A DNA stretch of 64,000 nucleotides from Aptenodytes patagonicus. Lineage: Eukaryota > Chordata > Aves > Sphenisciformes > Spheniscidae. This document shows positions 13,301-23,100 of this stretch, one piece after another (position 1 is the stretch's first letter; the number at the start of each line of letters is the position of its first letter). The notes beneath the pieces were generated by a model. That model saw only the letters and a list, made by a program, of their open reading frames with translations, was not told the origin of the DNA and ran no database searches. The stretch lies in the NCBI RefSeq assembly GCF_965638725.1, contig NC_134951.1, positions 1,488,001-1,552,000 on the forward strand, read 5' to 3'. The translations under genes and the position numbers were made by a program.

Positions 13301-15750
13301 CCGTCCCAAGGACTGGGGTGAGAGGCAGGTGCGCTCTGCGAAAGGTGTAGGGGGATCAAGACACGAGTGAGAGCCTGTTCTTTAATGTTCTCTACACAGT
13401 TAGAGCCCGATCTTGTGTAAGCATAGGCTTATTTTGGAGAATGAGTCCCCTTTCTGGCAGGTTTCATGCCAGAGTCAAAGGATGTGCGTGTCGGTTCCTG
13501 ACGCACCTCTCTCCGGTTTTGTTTTCTTAGGCAGAAGATGTGCGAGAAATTGTAGATAATGAATTGGGATTTAAGCAAGTTTCTTTAAGCTGCCCAGCCA
13601 AGACTAAAATGTACTTGTTTGTGTCCAACGAGAAGATGATTGTTGGGTGCTTGGTGGCTGAATCGATCAAGCAGGTATGTGTTACTAATTGCATGGGGAG
13701 GGGGTGAAATTGCAGGCTGGTGACTGGGGCTGTTTGCGTAAGCCTGTGTATCGGAAATCCTGGCTTAGCACAGGAGCGGGGAGAATAAAACTAAGGAAAT
13801 AAAAAACAAACAAACAAAAAACCCACCCCCCCAAAAAAACCCCAACAACAACAACAAAAAAAAAGAAATTAAGGAAAAGCTTGTGCTTTTGTCAGGGTGA
13901 GATGCTGCTGGCAGGAGTTAGCTGAGTTTGCACGGCTGATACTGCAGCGAGCTTCCATCAGACCCTGGTTTGGGTGCTGGTTTCTGTGATGGTCTGCCCC
14001 GTAAGAGGCAGCAGGAGGCAAGGCTGGGAGCACGGGAAGGTCCGTGGCTCCGCGTCCCGTCGGGAAGGAGCAGTTTGATGCCTCTGCTCGTCCCTGCAGG
14101 CTTTCCGGGTGCTGTCTGAGCCGGGAACCGCGCCGTCCCCCGGCCAGGACGCCCTGCAGCACCACCGGGCTTGGCGCTGCTCCACCGAGCCGGAGCCCGC
14201 CGTCTGCGGCGTCAGCAGGATCTGGGTGTTCGGCCTGAGGCGCAGGAAGGGCATCGCCCGTCGCATGGTGGACGTGGTCAGGTAGGGAGCGGCGGGGAGC
14301 CGGGATCCCAGCTGGGGCTTGTCCTTGGGGAGGAAAAACGATGATTGCAGCAAAAAGTGTTTAGAAGGAACTTATGGACAGAGACAAATTTGCGTCATTA
14401 AGCAAGTCTGAAATCCCCACTTCGTAGTGGAAGGATATCAAGTGGACAGATATTCTGTGTATATCTAATATTTAAGTAATATTTAATTAAATATTTAATG
14501 ATAGTGGTTAAACATTGGACCAGGCTGCCCAGGGAAGTGGTGGAGTCCCCATCCCTGGAGGTATTTAAAAGACGTGTAGATGAGGTGCTGAGGGACATGG
14601 TTTAGTGGGCATGGGGGTGTTGGGTCGATGGTTGGACTCGATGACCTTAGAGGTCTTTTCCAACCTTAATGATTCTATGATTTAAAGTCTGACGCGAGCG
14701 TGGGCCAAGCTGTTAACTGCTGGGTATAACTGCAACACGGAGCTAGAGGGACTGGATTTCCCAAGAGAAACTGTGCTGGTTGGGGGGAAAAATACCTTTT
14801 TTTTTTTTTTTTTTTTTTTTTAACTGGACAAGTTGACGGGCCCAAACACTTGAGTTGTTCCAGGCAGGAAATTCTGAGCTTTTCATGCTCGGTCCAAACT
14901 GGGAGGAAGACTTAAAAACTTCCCCTTGTCAGTTAGTATGGGCTGCCTTGAGGGGGAGCGTGGTAGTCCGTGAGCCTGTAGTAGCATGTATCTTCTTTAT
15001 GTCGTATCTGCTCACTATATGTATATCAAATACAGACATATAAAGTGTATGAGTGCATACATATATATGTTTATGTATTTATAATCGTACGTGATTGTAG
15101 CTGGAGCTCAGTGTTAGGAAAATTCATCAGCCAGTGTCGGGTCTCCGCTTCCTCCTGTGGTTCGCGTTTGATGTGCTGCCTCCGTGGTGCCTTCCAAACC
15201 CGCTGGCTGCATGAGCCAGCTGGACCTGGGTGACCTGCGGGTGCCCACGAGAGTCCTGGCACTGCCGTGGTGGACTTCACTCAGGAACTGCTCTGAGATA
15301 TTTAACGGAAACCTCTGGGTTTCCACCTAAAACTGTATTTGGGGGTTTTATGCCTGTATTCGGTCTTACGTTATCCTTCCCGCTAATTTTAAAATGCCTC
15401 CTGGTTCCTGATTATGCCAGAATCCAAGAGGGCAAACTGGCATCTCACAGCTCTCTTCTCCGCTTTGAAAGCAAAGCGACAGAAGATATAACAACAGCTC
15501 CCTGCAGAGGAGGGCTGGGGGGGGGGGGGAACTCCCCTGTGGTGTGTTTTGGGAGTCGGATGAAGCAGCCGGCTGGTTGCAGCGTGCCGATGGCTCCGCT
15601 CTCTCTTTCAGGAGCACCTTCATGTACGGCTGCTACCTGAGCACCGACGAAATCGCCTTCTCTGACCCGACGCCGGACGGCAAGTTGTTCGCAACGAAAT
15701 ACTGCCAAACCCTTAACTTCCTTGTTTACAATTTTATGTATAACAACTGA
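378..15750 (+). CDS. ESCO2: ESCO2, N-acetyltransferase for sister-chromatid cohesion (gene span, 5' incomplete)
   Basis: ESCO2 acetylates SMC3 on chromatin during S phase so that cohesin holds sister chromatids together. Nine coding exons can be joined: 378-1392, 3876-3966, 6733-6793, 10592-10712, 12501-12632, 12974-13063, 13531-13674, 14100-14281 and 15612-15750. Every junction is GT/AG and the phases match, giving about 657 residues plus a short missing N terminus (human about 601). Order of parts: a disordered basic N-terminal half with motifs linked to replication-machinery binding ([17 protein letters not shown] and LQLGAAFF); a C2H2 zinc finger (CKSCG...HIQHH); and the Eco1-type GNAT acetyltransferase core with [37 protein letters not shown] (acetyl-CoA loop) and the C-terminal [18 protein letters not shown] block. 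The C-terminal half is close to human; the N-terminal half diverges strongly, as is usual for the family. ESCO1 is the only paralogue, and the N-terminal motifs favour ESCO2. Confidence 0.96.
1393..3875 (+). other. ESCO2 intron, with candidate intronic poly(A) signals
   Basis: No exon is recognised. There are AATAAA hexamers at 1791, 2830 and 2931. A C18 homopolymer lies at 3422-3439. Reading through the donor at 1393 gives 30 extra codons and a stop at 1483-1485. Confidence 0.6.
3876..3966 (+). CDS. ESCO2: ESCO2 exon, acidic linker
   Basis: A 91-nt exon lies between acceptor AATTTATAG and donor CGAG|GTAAGT. It enters in phase 0 and leaves with one extra base. It encodes [20 protein letters not shown] and then a basic tail. 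It is weakly conserved, but the phases fit both neighbours exactly, joining ...DSDAENV to DVDEIS and then G|CA to the next exon. Confidence 0.85.
3967..6732 (+). other. ESCO2 intron
   Basis: No ESCO2 exon is seen. On the minus strand, about 6060-5230 reads as fragmentary lysine-rich coding-like sequence that ends before an AATAAA (TTTATT on plus at 5227). I could not identify it. A C-rich run interrupts it at about 5580-5600. Confidence 0.5.
6733..6793 (+). CDS. ESCO2: ESCO2 small exon (VVYPIFSA)
   Basis: A 61-nt exon with acceptor CTTTTCCAG and donor AAAAG|GTAGGC. It enters with two bases to complete a codon and leaves with two. It encodes [19 protein letters not shown], which matches the human ESCO2 segment with the YPIFSAS motif upstream of the zinc finger. 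That match is what makes so small an exon credible. Confidence 0.88.
6794..10591 (+). other. ESCO2 intron, no other feature recognised
   Basis: About 3.8 kb of AT-moderate sequence with short open frames on both strands that resemble no known protein. There is a T-run at 8178-8192. No CR1 or LTR is recognised. Confidence 0.55.
10592..10712 (+). CDS. ESCO2: ESCO2 exon preceding the zinc finger
   Basis: A 121-nt exon after acceptor GATTTTCAG with donor CATT|GTAAGG. One base completes the previous codon, then 40 codons end in phase 0. It encodes a Ser/Thr/Lys-rich linker ending SRDQMII. This corresponds to the human TKDQLII just before DAGQKHFGA. Confidence 0.9.
10713..12500 (+). other. ESCO2 intron with minisatellite
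   Basis: Holds a 21-bp minisatellite (10777-10903), an A-run at about 11188-11206 and a GC-richer patch at about 11280-11420. No further exon is seen. Confidence 0.6.
10777..10903 (+). repeat. 21-bp minisatellite, about 6 units
   Basis: Units begin at 10799, 10820, 10841, 10862 and 10883, with a more degenerate one at 10777. The core is TCAACCCCTAAAGGCAAAAA plus A. The first units are identical or differ by one base, and the later ones diverge. One plus-strand frame reads as the repeated heptad STPKGKK, but it is separated from the upstream ESCO2 exon by an in-frame stop. Confidence 0.9.
12501..12632 (+). CDS. ESCO2: ESCO2 zinc-finger exon
   Basis: A 132-nt, phase 0 to phase 0 exon with acceptor TTTCTCACTAG and donor TATGTG|GTAAGG. 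It encodes [20 protein letters not shown] and the following HIQHH...FLEGLRYV. The C-x2-C...H-x3-H pattern is the Eco1-family C2H2 finger needed for efficient acetyltransferase activity. Confidence 0.96.
12633..12973 (+). other. ESCO2 intron
   Basis: A short intron with a G-run (about 12676-12699) and a long pyrimidine tract before the acceptor at 12973. Nothing else is seen. Confidence 0.7.
12974..13063 (+). CDS. ESCO2: ESCO2 exon, start of acetyltransferase domain
   Basis: A 90-nt, phase 0 exon between CTGTGGCAG and AAGAAG|GTACAT. It encodes [20 protein letters not shown] and then [10 protein letters not shown], nearly identical to the human segment that opens the Eco1 acetyltransferase fold. 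Confidence 0.96.
13064..13530 (+). other. ESCO2 intron
   Basis: No repeat or extra exon is recognised in this 467-bp intron. Confidence 0.7.
13531..13674 (+). CDS. ESCO2: ESCO2 acetyltransferase exon
   Basis: A 144-nt, phase 0 exon with acceptor TTTTCTTAG and donor AAGCAG|GTATGT. It encodes [19 protein letters not shown] and then [20 protein letters not shown], the beta-strands that lead into the catalytic centre. Confidence 0.96.
13675..14099 (+). other. ESCO2 intron
   Basis: Contains an A-rich (AAC)n/(AAAC)n stretch at about 13798-13866. Nothing else is seen. Confidence 0.7.
14100..14281 (+). CDS. ESCO2: ESCO2 exon with acetyl-CoA-binding motif
   Basis: A 182-nt exon following TCCCTGCAG and ending in phase 2 at GTCAG|GTAGGG. 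It encodes [15 protein letters not shown], then [20 protein letters not shown] and [16 protein letters not shown] is the GNAT pyrophosphate-binding loop. SRIWVF forms the conserved strand beside it. The exon is GC-rich compared with upstream exons. Confidence 0.96.
14282..15611 (+). other. ESCO2 last intron with CR1 fragment and poly-T
   Basis: Holds a CR1 3' end (14511-14683), a T24-type run at about 14797-14821, and a G-run at about 15519-15530. No exon is recognised. Confidence 0.65.
14511..14683 (+). mobile_element. CR1 LINE 3' fragment
   Basis: The sequence follows the avian CR1 3' end: CATTGGACCAGGCTGCCCAG, then GGTTGGACTCGATGACCTTA, then the terminal GATTCTATGATT. It is a 5'-truncated dead copy of about 170 bp in sense orientation to ESCO2. 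Confidence 0.9.
15612..15750 (+). CDS. ESCO2: ESCO2 terminal coding exon
   Basis: Follows acceptor CTCTTTCAG. One base completes the split Arg codon. It encodes [20 protein letters not shown] and then [20 protein letters not shown], followed by TGA at 15748-15750. The DPTPDG loop and the terminal YNF closely match the human C terminus. Confidence 0.97.
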
Positions 15751-16285
15751 TTCGACTTGATTACTACAAGTTGAGGTTCGTTTAAATCATCTAAAATAAT
15801 TTGATGTTTAACACTTAAGCGTCGTTACCTGGCTAAACGCTGTTTTTCCTGCTGAGCCCTCGTTCTTCCTCCCCTTGCAAGTGAGCTGGGGGAGAATGTG
15901 TCACTTTGTGTACAGAGTTGTGTTATATTTTAGTCTATGCTGTGAAACCTTGCTTGGATTTCCGGTAGGTTTGTTTCTCCTGAAACTAAATTTTATTGCA
16001 AGTAACTTAATTTCTTTAAAAGGCTTAATTAATATAAAGGTGGCTGTTTTCTCCCTGAAGTAGGGTATGTAACTCTGAGCTCTGCAGTGCGCACGCTGTA
16101 AAGGGCAGGGTAGAAGCCTTAGTACAAGCAGTTGCTAAACTTATGCACAGAGCATGAGATGTCTCAAAACGAGACACGCGGCAGGATTTCCCCCGGTGTG
16201 TAAGACCGGGAACCATCGTGGTGTTATGCTGCAGGGGAAGCTGTCACGGGGATTGCCCGCTCAATAAAATGTGTGAACTGCTGCT
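15751..16285 (+). other. ESCO2: ESCO2 3' UTR (predicted)
   Basis: AT-rich sequence follows the stop codon. The first canonical AATAAA on the plus strand is at 16263-16268, so cleavage is expected about 15-30 bp later. No competing hexamer occurs earlier in the UTR. Confidence 0.6.
16263..16268 (+). terminator. ESCO2 polyadenylation signal AATAAA
   Basis: Canonical hexamer about 510 bp after the ESCO2 stop. It is followed by GT-rich sequence (GTGTGAAC, then TTGTTTCTGTGC), which suits a downstream element. Confidence 0.6.
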
Positions 16286-16901
16286 GCTCGAGGTTGTTTC
16301 TGTGCACAGAAGAGATGTGGGAACGCTTCCAACGCTCTCCTAATTTGAGGAGTTCAGAGGAGGAGGCAGCAGTGGCTGAAACAGAAGCTGAGGGCTGCGT
16401 GGGGGAGCAGGACAAGCATGTGTTGTGCCCTCTTCGTCTCCAGCCAGCTGAGGGCAGGAATTTCCCCAACCGGCAGGGGTTTTGTTACTAAATCCCCAAG
16501 AAACTGTTGGTGTTTTTTTTTTTTTTTTTTCCTTGACCCTACACCCTTTTATACCACGGTACGATTCTGCGTAACAATCTGTTGTGTCAGGAAACCTCTT
16601 CCTTGAGCTTGCAGCTGCTCTCCCTTGGTCATGTTCTCCTCTTACCTGGGGGCTGCTGCCCCCAGCCACCTCAGGAACACAAATATTTACACAAGAGCCC
16701 TCGCTAAAGCTTCCACATAGCAGGCAGACACACACACATGCAATCCTTAGGAAAAGAAAAGCACCACTTTCACATTGAGATTAAGAAAAAAAAAAATGTA
16801 TTTTTAACATCTCAGTCACAAAACTGTTGTTAATTCAACACAAACACTGAGCTTTTGCTGGCCCCAAGCTCCGCGGTGTGGGTGGGGGAGCTTGGATGCT
16901 T
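16286..16901. other. ESCO2-PBK tail-to-tail intergenic or PBK 3' UTR
   Basis: The two genes converge here. The stretch has a T-run (16513-16530) and an A-run (about 16786-16796). No minus-strand AATAAA or ATTAAA (TTTATT/TTTAAT on plus) was found between 16269 and 16901. The PBK poly(A) site is therefore either non-canonical (a minus-strand AATACA lies near 16796) or further left, inside the ESCO2 3' UTR. Confidence 0.55.
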
Positions 16902-17107
16902 TTACTCCTGGGACAGACTTGCCTCCAAGGCTTCCGTGATGCACGCGGCTGAGGGACGCTTCTTGGGGTCCTCACTGGTGCAGACAGAAAAGAGGTCGAT
17001 CATGCGCTGGTAGGACAGATCCAGTTCCTCCATGTTGAGGGCCGGGCGGGTTCCCAGTGCTGCATAATACGCTTCCTCATCAAAGCAGTCTTCATCAAAA
17101 GACTCAT
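16902..17107 (-). CDS. PBK: PBK last coding exon
   Basis: Follows acceptor CTTCTTGTCCAG (minus strand). Two bases complete a split Asp codon. It encodes the acidic [20 protein letters not shown], then [19 protein letters not shown] and [10 protein letters not shown] (the kinase subdomain XI Arg). It ends [10 protein letters not shown] and TAA at 16904-16902. Human PBK ends EALETDV, so this tail is different and three residues longer. Confidence 0.95.
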
Positions 17108-20100
17108 CTGGACAAGAAGGTGGAAAAGGTGTTGGGAAGGGTGATGGAAACTGCTCTGCTCCCTGGCTGCCCCTCAACTATCACCAAATGGTTTGGGTTG
17201 GAAGGGACCTCTAAAGGCCATCTAGTCCAACCCCCCTGCCGTGGGCAGGGACATCTGCAACTAGAGCAGGTTGCTCAGAGCCCCGTCCAGCCTGACCTGG
17301 AATGTTTCCAGGGATGGGGCATCCACCACCTCTCTGGGCAACCTGGGCCAGTGTTTCACCACCCTCAGCGTAAACAATTTCTTCCTTATATCCAGTCTGA
17401 ATCTCCCCTCTTTCAGTTTAAAGCCATTCCCCCTCGTCCTGTTGCTGCAGGCCCTGCTAAAAAGTCTGTCCCCATCTTTTTTATAAGCCCCCTTTAAGTA
17501 CTGACAGGCTGCAATAAGGTCTCCCCGGAGCCTTCTCTTCTCTGGGCTGAACAACCCCAACTCCCTCAGCCTTTCTCCATAGCAGAGCTGTTCCATCCCC
17601 CTGATCATCCTCGTGTCCCTCCTCTGGACCCGCTCCAACAGGTCCGTGTCTTTCCCGTGCTGAGGACCCCCGAGCTGGAGGCAGTGCTGCAGGGGGGGTC
17701 TCACCAGAGCAGAGCAGAGCAGAGGGGCAGAATCCCCTCCCTCGACCTGCTGGCCACACTGCTGGTGGTGCAGCCCAGGGTACGATTGGCCTCCTGGGCT
17801 GCGAGCGCACATTGCTGGCTCACATCCAGCTTTTCACCCACCAGTCCCCCCAAGTCTTGCAGGGGTGCGGTGAGATGTGGCCTTTGTGTCAGCTTAGCTA
17901 TTCCTTTGTTAGCACTAATTACCGCCTGGGATACATCATTGCTTTCCCTTTGACTTAAGTCACTTATTTTGAAGCTGTATCTAACCCCTTTCTCCCAGCA
18001 GAATAACTCTGAGTCACCCCTGCAGAGCTGGCTGGGAAAAAGCTCTGCAGCCAGGAGATGCTGAGAGCAGGAAAGCGAGGAAAAATCCCCCGGCTGCCTG
18101 GAGACCAAGTTAGAAAACACAAGCCCGCCTGCGGGTCCGTGCCAGCATGAAGGCTGGAGCAAGAGGAGTTTTCCCAGCACAGCCCGTATGATTTTTAGCT
18201 TTATGTTGCTCCGGGGCGCGGATCTGCCCGCAGGCAGCTGCAGCACCGCCTGCCCATCCCATCCGCCCCCCCCCCCCCACCTTGTCTGCTCGGTGTAACC
18301 CTGAACGAGGGGGTGGCCAAGAAGGCCAACAGCATCCTTTAGCTTCTCCCTTCCAAAAGGCTCGGCTGCCTCAGGTATTTTTGTGTACCGTTTCAAGCAC
18401 GATATCATTTTAAGCTTTTCTGGCCACATCATTTTGGTGGTATCTAAGCAGCATCCACCACGCACCTACAGGCTGGCAGATTGCTCCTACGCTGCACGGA
18501 CGTGGGATGGAGCCGGAGCGCGGCGGGGCGCTCGGGGGGAGCAGCAGTCGGGCTCGGGGACATCTTTTAAACCTACCGAACCGCGCTGATGGGAATTTCG
18601 AGCAGCTCTCTCCAGCTGTTAGACGAGCAGCTGGAGCACTTACAAAGAGCGCTGGTTCGCAATGATTAGTTACCGTCATTTATCAACTTCTCATTTGGAG
18701 TCAAAAAGCCAAACGAAGTTGAAAGCAGCCCAGCGCCCTGCACAAACACTGAAGGATGCCGACAGGCACCCGCTGCAGAGCGGCCTCGGGGTAGTGCTGA
18801 GCATCTCCGTGCTGCAGCGAACTCCCCGGTGAACTCCCTGTGAAGAGAGGCAGGGCTGGGAGACGCAGCGGGCGCAGGCAGGTGCTTGCAAGCCCTTCAG
18901 ATGGCATCCAAGGGAGACCCAGCACTGTGGGGGTACTAACCCACGCTGTGAAAATCAATCCTCCTAAGGGAGGAAAGCATTTCTAGGAGCAGGAGTTGCT
19001 CCCCAGGCAAGGTACAGAAACAAACCTTCGTCATCAGGGTCATCGCCCAGGTTGATGTGGGGCACGGAGAGGGTCATCATTTCCCAGAGAGTCAGCCCAA
19101 AAGCGAAGATGTCGGCCTTGTCGGTGATCACGCCGTCATCCTGCAGAGCCTCCTTGGGCTTCCAGGGCTCGGTGCCGACGTAGTACATCTCCGGGTCGCT
19201 CACTGGAAGGAAACACGGCTCTGGTGTCTGCTGGGACTTGTGGACACAGCAAGACACGGTCACAGCTCGTCACGCAGCAGGGATTTAGCCTGTCGGTTAG
19301 CTCAGGCCTGCTAAAGCCACAGAGCAGGATCTTTTGGGAGCCTGAACCCATTTTTTCTTTCACATCCGCGTAGTCTCAAATTCCCCGTAACCTGCGGTTT
19401 GCTCCGCAGCAGCGCCAGACGCAGCAGGGCTCGTGCTTCTCCTCCGCGGGCCTGGCAATGCACGTTAGGGACTGCGGAGAAACCTCCCCGAGGAGATTTC
19501 GCGTTGCCGTGTCTGAGGTTATGCCGAACACGGAGAGAAGAACTGAAGGTCAGAGCTGTGCTCCGTAACTTAACCCCGCTGTAAAGCACCCTGCAATGAA
19601 GGGGTGAGAATTCACCTCTGTTTTACCCAGGTGTTTCCCTTCCTCAGCTTGGTCCCCCCCAGGGAGGCAGGACTGGGGTGACAGCACGCACAGGGCACCT
19701 TCCCCGGACAAGGCCAGGGAACAAAGCCAGGGGACAAAGCCAACCCAACCTCGGTCCTCACGAGGCTCCGTCAGCCTCCACCACGCAGTGCCTCCTGCCA
19801 GCCACCCAGCCCTTCCGTTTTCTTTACTCCAGCCCAAACCAAGTTCTCACCAGTTTGTTCAATTTAATGCCTCCTTGATCTTAATTAGCCTTGGGAGAGC
19901 TGAAGTGATCGGGGCTCAGCTTGACGAAGGAAACACCAGCTCTGACTCGATCCCTTATATCCCCCTCTCAATTACCACCACCGCTCCCAGGAGGAGGGTG
20001 CCACATTTCCCCCCCGCTCTCCCTAGCAAATTCCTGAGCTGTCAGCAAACCTCAGCTGTTCAAGAAACTTTTCTCTTGCAGGGCTGATCTTCAAAGCCCG

Positions 20101-23100
20101 GCCTGTAATGAGAAGCGAATGCCGAAATCCCTCAACACTTCACGGCCTGTTGCGCTTTAATCCCTGGCTACCACACGGACGGGGACCCGGCACCCTCGCC
20201 GTCGGTGGGTGCCCGTTGCCTCCTCAAGACCACGAGGAGGCAAAGCCAAAATCAGGGCTGGGCGGAGAGGACTTCTTCCTGTTAAACCAGCCCAGAAACC
20301 GATACTTTAACCACACTCCTCTCCGGGAGATTACGCTGGGGCCCTGCCTCCAGCTCTGTCGCTCCTTATAAAAGGGAACAGCTACTAATAAAAATGTAAT
20401 AGAGCAGCTTTATAAATTATGAGGCTGTGGCAGGCCCAAGCGCTGTGTAAAGCGGCGGAGAAAAGCATTCTTGTAATTAACCCAAACACATTCCTGCTGT
20501 TCACAGCCAAGCCACGACGCCATTAGACATCTGCTTCTCATTCACACGAAGTCGTTACAACGCTTGCATTTGGCCCGGGCTTCCTTCTAGCCCTACGAGA
20601 AAGATTCGTTTACTTAACTCTCTGGCAAGAGCATCTCCTCAACAGGGTCCAGCAGGGCCTGATCCGGCCTCCCGTGTACAACGGCACCCCTGCCCACGGG
20701 AGCGAACCTACGAGCGTGGAAGGGCAGGAGGCAGACGTCACAGGTCTGGAGAATGAAAGCCGAACCTTCCAGAGATCCCCTTCACCCACGCACGGCGGAA
20801 ACCACGAGCCGGTCCTTCCCTCCGAGGACACGGCGGGGTGAATGCGTTCGCTCTGCTCCCGGAGCCAAACTCTGGCAGCCACCAAGGATTCGGGTCCCCT
20901 TCCCAGCCGCCCGACCTACCGGTCATGTTCTCATCCAGGGGCAGGGACATTCCCACATCACAGATCTTGACGGCTTCAAAGTCGCCTTTAACGACCACGT
21001 TTGAAGACTTGATATCTCCGTGGAGCAGCTTCTTATCGTTGTGAAGATACTAAGAGGCAGAGAGGAGCCGTTAACCCCCGCTTACAGACACAGCTACGGA
21101 GAGGCAGGAGGAGCCATGAGATTTGGACAACAAAGCACCGGCTTCTTGATCTTTAACATATTTAGCCTTAGAACCTGGAGGATGGGTCAACACCTACCTG
21201 TAACACGTACAAAACACAGGGCGGGTTGTTCCACCCGGCCTCGTTTCGGAGGTTTAACGGCTGCCTTCTAGTGAAAGGCCGCGAGAAGCGCCTCTGGCAA
21301 CAAGCGCTTGAGAGCGGTTGCGAAGCGCGGGCGTTAGCGGATGGCCAAGCGCACATCTGCCTTATCCCGGGAGCTCAGAGCTGCATCTCCTCGGCAGCGA
21401 TAGCACAGGACTCGCTGCCACGGCCGGGGCAGCCTGTGCTTTACCCTGACCCCTGGCGTAGCCGGGGGGCGGGGGAGGCTCAGAACCCGTGCTCCGGTTT
21501 AGACAGACCACCGCCGGGTCTCCGTTTCCCCCCCCGGCTTTTTCCCCTAAACGCAACCTCAGCGCGACGGCTGCCGCATCTCGGCGAGAGGAGGCACACA
21601 AGCGGCACCAGCTGGCAGCCGCGGGCATCAGCTAACCGTTTTCACTGCCAAGACCAGCTTCCTGCAGCTGCCTGGCGCAGCAATAAGGATGCAGGAGCCA
21701 GCAGCCAGCCTCCTCGCCGGCCGGCAAGCAGGGACAGCGGGTAGCGCCGGGGGAGGGCAGCAGGACAGTCGTGACCAAAAAAAAAAAACCCCTTTGCATC
21801 TCTTTTTACATTACTTCAATCTCAAGCTTCAGGGCTCAGTTTTCAGCCGAGTCTGTACAGCACCCCGGTTAAAAAAAAAAAACAAAACCAAACCAAAACC
21901 AAACCACCAAGGCCTCACATGAAGCGTCACAGCATCTGCTCTCCATCTGCCGGCACGGCCTTCTCGCACACCAAATTCATTTGGTTTTTTCAGTGTCGCC
22001 AGTGCGTACGATTCCACGCAGAACAGCTACGGTTAACGTTAAACTTACCTTCAGCCCCCTCGCCATGCTCAAGGCAACTTTGAAAATCGTGGCAGCAGGG
22101 AAAGGGCCCAAGTGTTCTGCACATCTTTCGTCAATTAAGTCACTGAGAGATTTTTCTCCTCCGTACTCCATGGCCAGACACATGCTTCCATCGTTGGCCT
22201 CGGCAAACGCACGGTAACCTTCAAACAAAGATTGGTTTGTTAGAGCGCCGAAGCTGGCACGAGCGTTTCCACGTGCTTGCCAGCCCGGTGGAGCCAGAGC
22301 ATTTGGGGCTGGTACCCAGGTGCTTTCCCGGCGGCCGCAACCAACCCCAAACAAATTCACGTCCCGGGGGGGGGGACACGACCCTGGCTCGCAGCTTTAC
22401 GTCGTGAGGTGAAGCCACAGGAACGTCCGTGGAGACCTGCGTGTCCCCGAGCAGGGGCACGAGCCACAGACCTCGTCGAGGTAAAGGAGCTCCCTCCTCC
22501 AGGAGGGCCCACGGACACCCCCCCCTTGTTGCTTCCCAGGTCACCTTTGCACCCTGTGCCAGGGCAGGGAGGTTCACCCCCATCTCTGCAGGACAGGGAA
22601 CCAGGAAAAAGGAGGGAGGAGAGCAGCGGCAGATCCGCAGGACCCGACATCTCCAGTTGCAAAAATAAGGAGCCGCAGAAGCGAGACAAAGAGCAGAGGG
22701 ACATTCGGGAAAGCCAAGCCCTCGTCTCACGGGGGCCATTCCACAAGGTTAAGGCTAACGAGCGTACGGACCGCCGTGTAATCTTTCTTCCTCCACGTTT
22801 TACTCCTATCTGTAAACAATACTCTTCAGGTGGAGTTATAAATGGCAAAGCCTTGCATAACGGCATAGCAAGAGTCTTGCCCTGTAAATGATTTACGGCA
22901 CCTTTTACCAAAAAAAAAAAAGCAGTGAAATGTTTGCAGTGTGGAAGGTCGAGACTATCTTTGCTCTTAAGTTCCTGCCAGAAGCAAGACGTGCCATTTT
23001 AGGGACACAGAAGAAGCTCCTTGCACGCAGCGTTTCTAAAACAAGCGACCGCATCGAGATAGTTTAAAGCACAAATAAAAGGAAAGTCAAACAAAGCTGC

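Noticed and set aside
17261-17812. 183-codon open frame as a host gene
   Set aside because: It is the C-terminal part of CR1 ORF2; the same peptide blocks recur at 59325-59948 and 54751-55979.
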